From Sphingomonas sp. (GTDB taxonomy: Bacteria; Pseudomonadota; Alphaproteobacteria; Sphingomonadales; Sphingomonadaceae), in NCBI GenBank assembly GCA_019247755.1, contig JAFBAM010000264.1, forward strand, positions 1-7,841: a stretch of DNA of 7,841 nucleotides, read 5' to 3'. A program made the translations under genes and the position numbers. Position 1 is the first letter of the stretch. Every line of letters starts with the position of its first letter. The notes under the pieces were generated by a model that saw nothing but the letters and a program-made list of their open reading frames with translations, was not told the origin of the DNA and made no database searches. Of the stretch, positions 5,268-7,841 are shown piece by piece.

Positions 5268-6628
5268 GCATCAGCGGCCCTGCGGCCGCCCCAGTCGATC
5301 CGCCGCGTCGCGTACATCACGCCCGCGAGTGCAGCGAACAGCAGTAACGATCCGATGAGCAGCGAGAAAGCCTCGAGGCTCAGCAGGATGTAGAGCACGC
5401 CGTAGAGCGCCACGAGCAGCCCGCCGATGAAGGCGGCTCGATTCCAGCTGGCAAGCACCGCCGCCGAGTAGGCGGTGTTCAGCCCCGCGATGGCTGCCGA
5501 AGCGACGACGTATGCCGGCGTGAAGCCGATCACCTCCGCGAACGCGAGCAGCAGGACGAAGAACAGTACCAGCGCCGCACCCATCAGCAGATATTCGACC
5601 GCGGACACGCGCACTCCGCCGATCACGTCGAACATCAGCAGCGCCAGGAAGGTGAAGCCAATGAACAGGAAGCCATACTTGGTCGCGCGGTTGACCTGCG
5701 AATAAGGATCGACCGGCTGGATCAGGCTGATCTGCGCCGTCTGCACCTGCGGCTGGCCCGATGCATCGGTCGGCGCCACCGTCTGCGCCGCCGCCGGATC
5801 GCCGGTGCTGATCAGCGAGCGGCCCAGCGCCAGGTTGCCGATGCGATAGACCGCGTCGAAACCCTTCGCGTCGACATTGCGGCCTTCAGGGAGGAACGCG
5901 CCCGCGAAACTGGGGCTCGCCCAGGTCGAATGAACTTTCCATGCCGTGTCGCCCGCGTTCGGGAACAGGCTCAGCGACTGGTTGCCGCGGAAGTTGAACT
6001 CGAAGTGGATGCTGATCGGCTTGGCGCCGATTGCGCTTGCATCGATCCATGCGAAAAAGCCTTGTCCGCCACTGCTTCCCCCCCCGGGCTGCAGGCGCAG
6101 CGGGATTCCGTCGGCCTTGACGCTGGGGTTCGCGCCGAGCCCGCGAGCGTCGGAAAGCCCGAAGCGCAGCTCGGCCTTGCCGAGATCCATCTGCGACGGG
6201 TCGACTCCGCTCTGGGCGAAGTCGGGCGGCAGGGAGAAACGGGCGTCGCCGCCTACCCGGGCGTCATAGACCACCGCTTCATAGATCGAGCGCTTGCGCA
6301 CCTCGGGCCGGACGTCCGTGGTCAGGCCGACCGTCTCGGGCGCCAGCGTCAGCTCGCGGCGCACGTCTCGGGTCCGGGTTACGCTCTGGCCGTTCTCGAC
6401 CGCCGTCTCGGTCGTCGTCGTGCGATAGGGAATGACGAGCACCGGGCCGTTCATCGTCTGCGCGCCGCCCCAGCCTTCGGTGATCGACGCCGTCGCTTCT
6501 TCCGACTGCGTCTTCCGGTCGTATACCAACAGCCAGACCAAAAAGAGCGGGATGGTGAGGACGAGGCCGACGACGATCGCCAGCGCCAGCTTGAACCCTG
6601 GCGTTCGTTCTCCGTGGACTGAAAACAT
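5264..6628 (-). CDS. creD: Inner-membrane protein CreD
   Basis: A 454-residue CreD-family protein with the full architecture. There is one N-terminal helix (about 13-36), a large periplasmic beta-rich domain (37-315), and a C-terminal bundle of about five helices (about 317-336, 343-365, 368-390, 397-415, 420-440). Family hallmarks include SLSLFPNAGDTAWKVHSTW and PSFAGAFLPE (218-248), VDPYSQVNRATKYGFLFIG (306-324), VEYLLMGAALVLFF (344-357) and FAEVIGFTPAYVVAS (363-377). In enterobacteria creD is controlled by the CreBC two-component system and affects envelope integrity, colicin tolerance and beta-lactam response; the molecular activity is unknown. No CreB/CreC gene or TTCAC-N6-TTCAC cre tag is visible here, so this is an orphan creD within the window. 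Start: AGGGAG at 6643-6638, nine bases before the ATG, lies within a possible hairpin. A run of eight C (eight G in the coding strand) at 6078-6085 encodes part of a Gly/Ser loop at residues 181-189. Confidence 0.93.
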   Translation of the reverse strand: MFSVHGERTPGFKLALAIVVGLVLTIPLFLVWLLVYDRKTQSEEATASITEGWGGAQTMNGPVLVIPYRTTTTETAVENGQSVTRTRDVRRELTLAPETVGLTTDVRPEVRKRSIYEAVVYDARVGGDARFSLPPDFAQSGVDPSQMDLGKAELRFGLSDARGLGANPSVKADGIPLRLQPGGGSSGGQGFFAWIDASAIGAKPISIHFEFNFRGNQSLSLFPNAGDTAWKVHSTWASPSFAGAFLPEGRNVDAKGFDAVYRIGNLALGRSLISTGDPAAAQTVAPTDASGQPQVQTAQISLIQPVDPYSQVNRATKYGFLFIGFTFLALLMFDVIGGVRVSAVEYLLMGAALVLFFVLLLAFAEVIGFTPAYVVASAAIAGLNTAYSAAVLASWNRAAFIGGLLVALYGVLYILLSLEAFSLLIGSLLLFAALAGVMYATRRIDWGGRRAADA

Positions 6629-6638
6629 GAGATGGATC

Positions 6639-6658
6639 TCCCTGTTGTTGAGCAGGGA
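6639..6658 (-). promoter_or_regulatory. Leader hairpin overlapping the creD ribosome-binding site
   Basis: On the creD message, TCCCTG (6658-6653), an 8-base loop (6652-6645), then CAGGGA (6644-6639). The two arms are perfectly complementary, and the 3' arm contains nearly all of the Shine-Dalgarno sequence AGGGAG (6643-6638). Folding would hide the ribosome site. It is a six-pair stem with four G-C pairs, so it is stable enough to matter but could be accidental. Confidence 0.35.
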
Positions 6659-6680
6659 TGGTGACGCACGGGGCGGATGA

Positions 6681-6717
6681 GCGTCATGAGGACGCGGTGA
6701 GCAATCGCTGAAAGCGA
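6681..6717. repeat. Two short inverted repeats in the creD/sensor divergent region
   Basis: GCGTC (6681-6685) and GACGC (6691-6695) are exact inverted copies around ATGAG, and an extra ATGAG sits just upstream at 6677-6681. A second pair, TCGCT (6705-6709) and AGCGA (6713-6717), has a three-base loop. They lie in the 146-base region (6629-6774) that must contain the promoters of both creD and the sensor gene, where I could not identify convincing -35/-10 pairs. Five-base arms arise often by chance in GC-rich DNA; a regulator-binding role is conjecture. Confidence 0.2.
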
Positions 6718-6763
6718 CCTGCCTCTACCGCACAATTACTGCAGTGGACGCTCGCCGCCCGTC

Positions 6764-6771
6764 TGTTAACA
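6764..6771. repeat. Perfect 8-base palindrome TGTTAACA just before the sensor gene
   Basis: TGTTAACA is self-complementary and ends three bases before the sensor gene's ATG at 6775. It is AT-rich against a GC-rich background and sits where a repressor or the RNA polymerase would bind. It does not extend beyond eight bases. Any role is inferred. Confidence 0.2.
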
Positions 6772-6774
6772 AGG

Positions 6775-7841
6775 ATGTTCTTAAGCCGGGGGCAATCTTT
6801 GAGTTCGGTTCGTGCGTACCTCGTCGCTCTGGTTGCGACTTGCATCCTTCTGGCGACCGGCGCCTTCCTCCTGGTCCTTTGGGAAGGGCAGGGCGCGAGC
6901 CGGCGGCAGGCCGCCAGCCATGCGCTCGAAACCGCGCGCGCTTTGTCCCAGGCCGTCGATGGCGAGCTGCTCCGGGCCGACGGCGTCCTTTCTGCCTTAA
7001 GCGCTTCCGATGCGGTGCGGCAGCGCGATTGGGCGGCGGTCGACCGCGAGGCACGGGCGGCCTTCAACAATCCAAACACCTGGGTGGTGGTTCAGGACCG
7101 CTCGGGCCAGCAGTGGGTGAACACCAAGCTGCCCATCAACGCCAAGCTCCCGCGCTCATCAACCCCGGCCGAGATGTGGCGAGAGCTGGACACCGGGAAA
7201 CGGCATGTCTGCAATCTCGTGCATGGCGCGATCGAACCCAACATCGTCTGCCTGGATGTCGGCGTTGATCGCAACACGCGGCCGCCGTTCGCGATCACCG
7301 TCGTATTCCGGCCGGAAGCCTTTCAGAACATCATCATCCGCCAGAATGTCGCCGAGGGGCAGCTTGCCAGCCTGGTCGACCGCAATGGGATCGTAATCTG
7401 GCGCAACATCCATCCCGCGAAGTTCATCGGCCAGAGCGCCAGCGGCCAGCTTCGTGCCCTACTCAAGCAACCCGCCCCGAGCGGCACGCTCCAGTCCCGC
7501 AGCCTTGAGAATGTGAAGATGCTGACCGCCTACCAACGGTCGGATCTCTCTGGATGGGCGGTTATCGTCGGTGTTCCTATCAGCCAGATCGACGCTGGCG
7601 TCTGGGATGCGCTGCTTAGGGGATCGGTGCTCGCCTTCGCGGTGCTCTTATGCGGCTGCCTGCTGGCGCTGGTCCTTGGCCGCCGTCTCGCCAAAGGCCT
7701 CGATCGGCTCTCCCACGCACTCGACGCGAGTGAGGGTGGCAGCGCCGCAAGAACGGGACTGGCGGAGTTCGACGCCGCGGCATCCGCGCTGCATCGCGCG
7801 TCGGCCGCGCGGACGCGGAGCGAGCGATATCAGCAGATGCT
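6775..7841 (+). CDS. Two-helix membrane sensor protein, probably a histidine kinase; N-terminal part (cut by right edge)
   Basis: An open frame without stop runs from ATG 6775 to the edge (355 codons). It has a transmembrane helix at about 14-36, a periplasmic domain at 37-280, and a second helix at about 284-302 (GSVLAFAVLLCGCLLALVLG). A HAMP-like, probably coiled segment follows (303-355: RRLAKGLDRLSHALD, then charged heptad-like sequence). The periplasmic part has two similar strand-turn elements, WVVVQDRSGQQWVNT (103-117) and ASLVDRNGIVIWRN (198-211), as expected for a double PDC/dCache ligand-binding domain. Cys146 and Cys159 are the only cysteines in it. The output domain is off the edge. 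A histidine kinase, perhaps HWE type after a PAS domain, is my best guess from similar sphingomonad sensors; a GGDEF protein is possible. At ATG 6775 the AAGG abuts the start codon. TTG 6799, with GGGGG six bases ahead, would remove eight residues. It diverges from creD. Confidence 0.75.
   Translation, partial: MFLSRGQSLSSVRAYLVALVATCILLATGAFLLVLWEGQGASRRQAASHALETARALSQAVDGELLRADGVLSALSASDAVRQRDWAAVDREARAAFNNPNTWVVVQDRSGQQWVNTKLPINAKLPRSSTPAEMWRELDTGKRHVCNLVHGAIEPNIVCLDVGVDRNTRPPFAITVVFRPEAFQNIIIRQNVAEGQLASLVDRNGIVIWRNIHPAKFIGQSASGQLRALLKQPAPSGTLQSRSLENVKMLTAYQRSDLSGWAVIVGVPISQIDAGVWDALLRGSVLAFAVLLCGCLLALVLGRRLAKGLDRLSHALDASEGGSAARTGLAEFDAAASALHRASAARTRSERYQQM

Noticed and set aside
5930..6622. 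A 230-codon plus-strand frame antisense to creD.
   Set aside because: It mirrors CreD, which has full-length family motifs on the other strand; it has no ribosome site or recognisable domain.
6629..6774. CreB-type tandem TTCAC sites or general-stress (GGAAC/CGTT) promoter elements for creD or the sensor gene.
   Set aside because: I read both strands and found no pair with the correct spacing.
6744..7268. A 174-codon plus-strand frame at the sensor gene.
   Set aside because: The adjacent frame gives two membrane helices, a coherent periplasmic domain and no stop to the edge; this frame is a Gly/Arg-rich shadow of it.

Overview
The window looks like an ordinary chromosomal stretch from a GC-rich alphaproteobacterium, most likely a member of the Sphingomonadales. 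The evidence is the strong G/C preference at third codon positions, the neighbourhood of mutY, a DUF721/DciA-type gene and a DsbA-like lipoprotein gene (a familiar alphaproteobacterial arrangement, usually continuing into smc), a membrane-anchored CycM-like cytochrome c, and a CreD typical of this order. I see no transposase, integrase, phage gene, tRNA, rRNA or CRISPR array. No stretch over about 150 bases lacks a gene.

Layout. Positions 1-839 hold two minus-strand genes: the 5' part of a DsbA-family lipoprotein (cut by the left edge) preceded by a DUF721 (DciA-like) gene, with three bases between them. Divergent from these, positions 849-2679 hold mutY and nudC on the plus strand, overlapping by 11 bases; this is a small house-cleaning operon for oxidative damage to DNA bases and nicotinamide nucleotides. 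Positions 2754-3425 (plus) encode a membrane-anchored class I cytochrome c with a long low-complexity tail. Positions 3436-4335 (minus) encode a long-form LOG phosphoribohydrolase, convergent with the cytochrome gene. Positions 4440-5267 (plus) encode a four-helix DUF4239-type membrane protein, and 5264-6628 (minus) encode CreD, an inner-membrane protein; the stop codons of these two convergent genes overlap. Finally, 6775-7841 (plus) is the sensory N-terminal part of a two-helix membrane sensor, probably a histidine kinase, cut by the right edge. It has no stop codon before the edge, so it is easy to miss.

How the genes relate. Apart from the two short operons (DUF721-dsbA and mutY-nudC), the genes are single units alternating in strand, so each is probably regulated alone. 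Non-coding signals I can support are: a perfect DnaA-box nonamer in the divergent dciA/mutY control region, overlapping a possible -10 of dciA; a strong match to the Caulobacter-type housekeeping promoter placed so that the LOG mRNA would be leaderless; a hairpin that would bury the creD ribosome-binding site; and a short hairpin over the converging stop codons of the cytochrome and LOG genes. I found no convincing new multi-gene system here. The most testable leads are the DnaA box before the helicase-loader gene and the creD leader hairpin.
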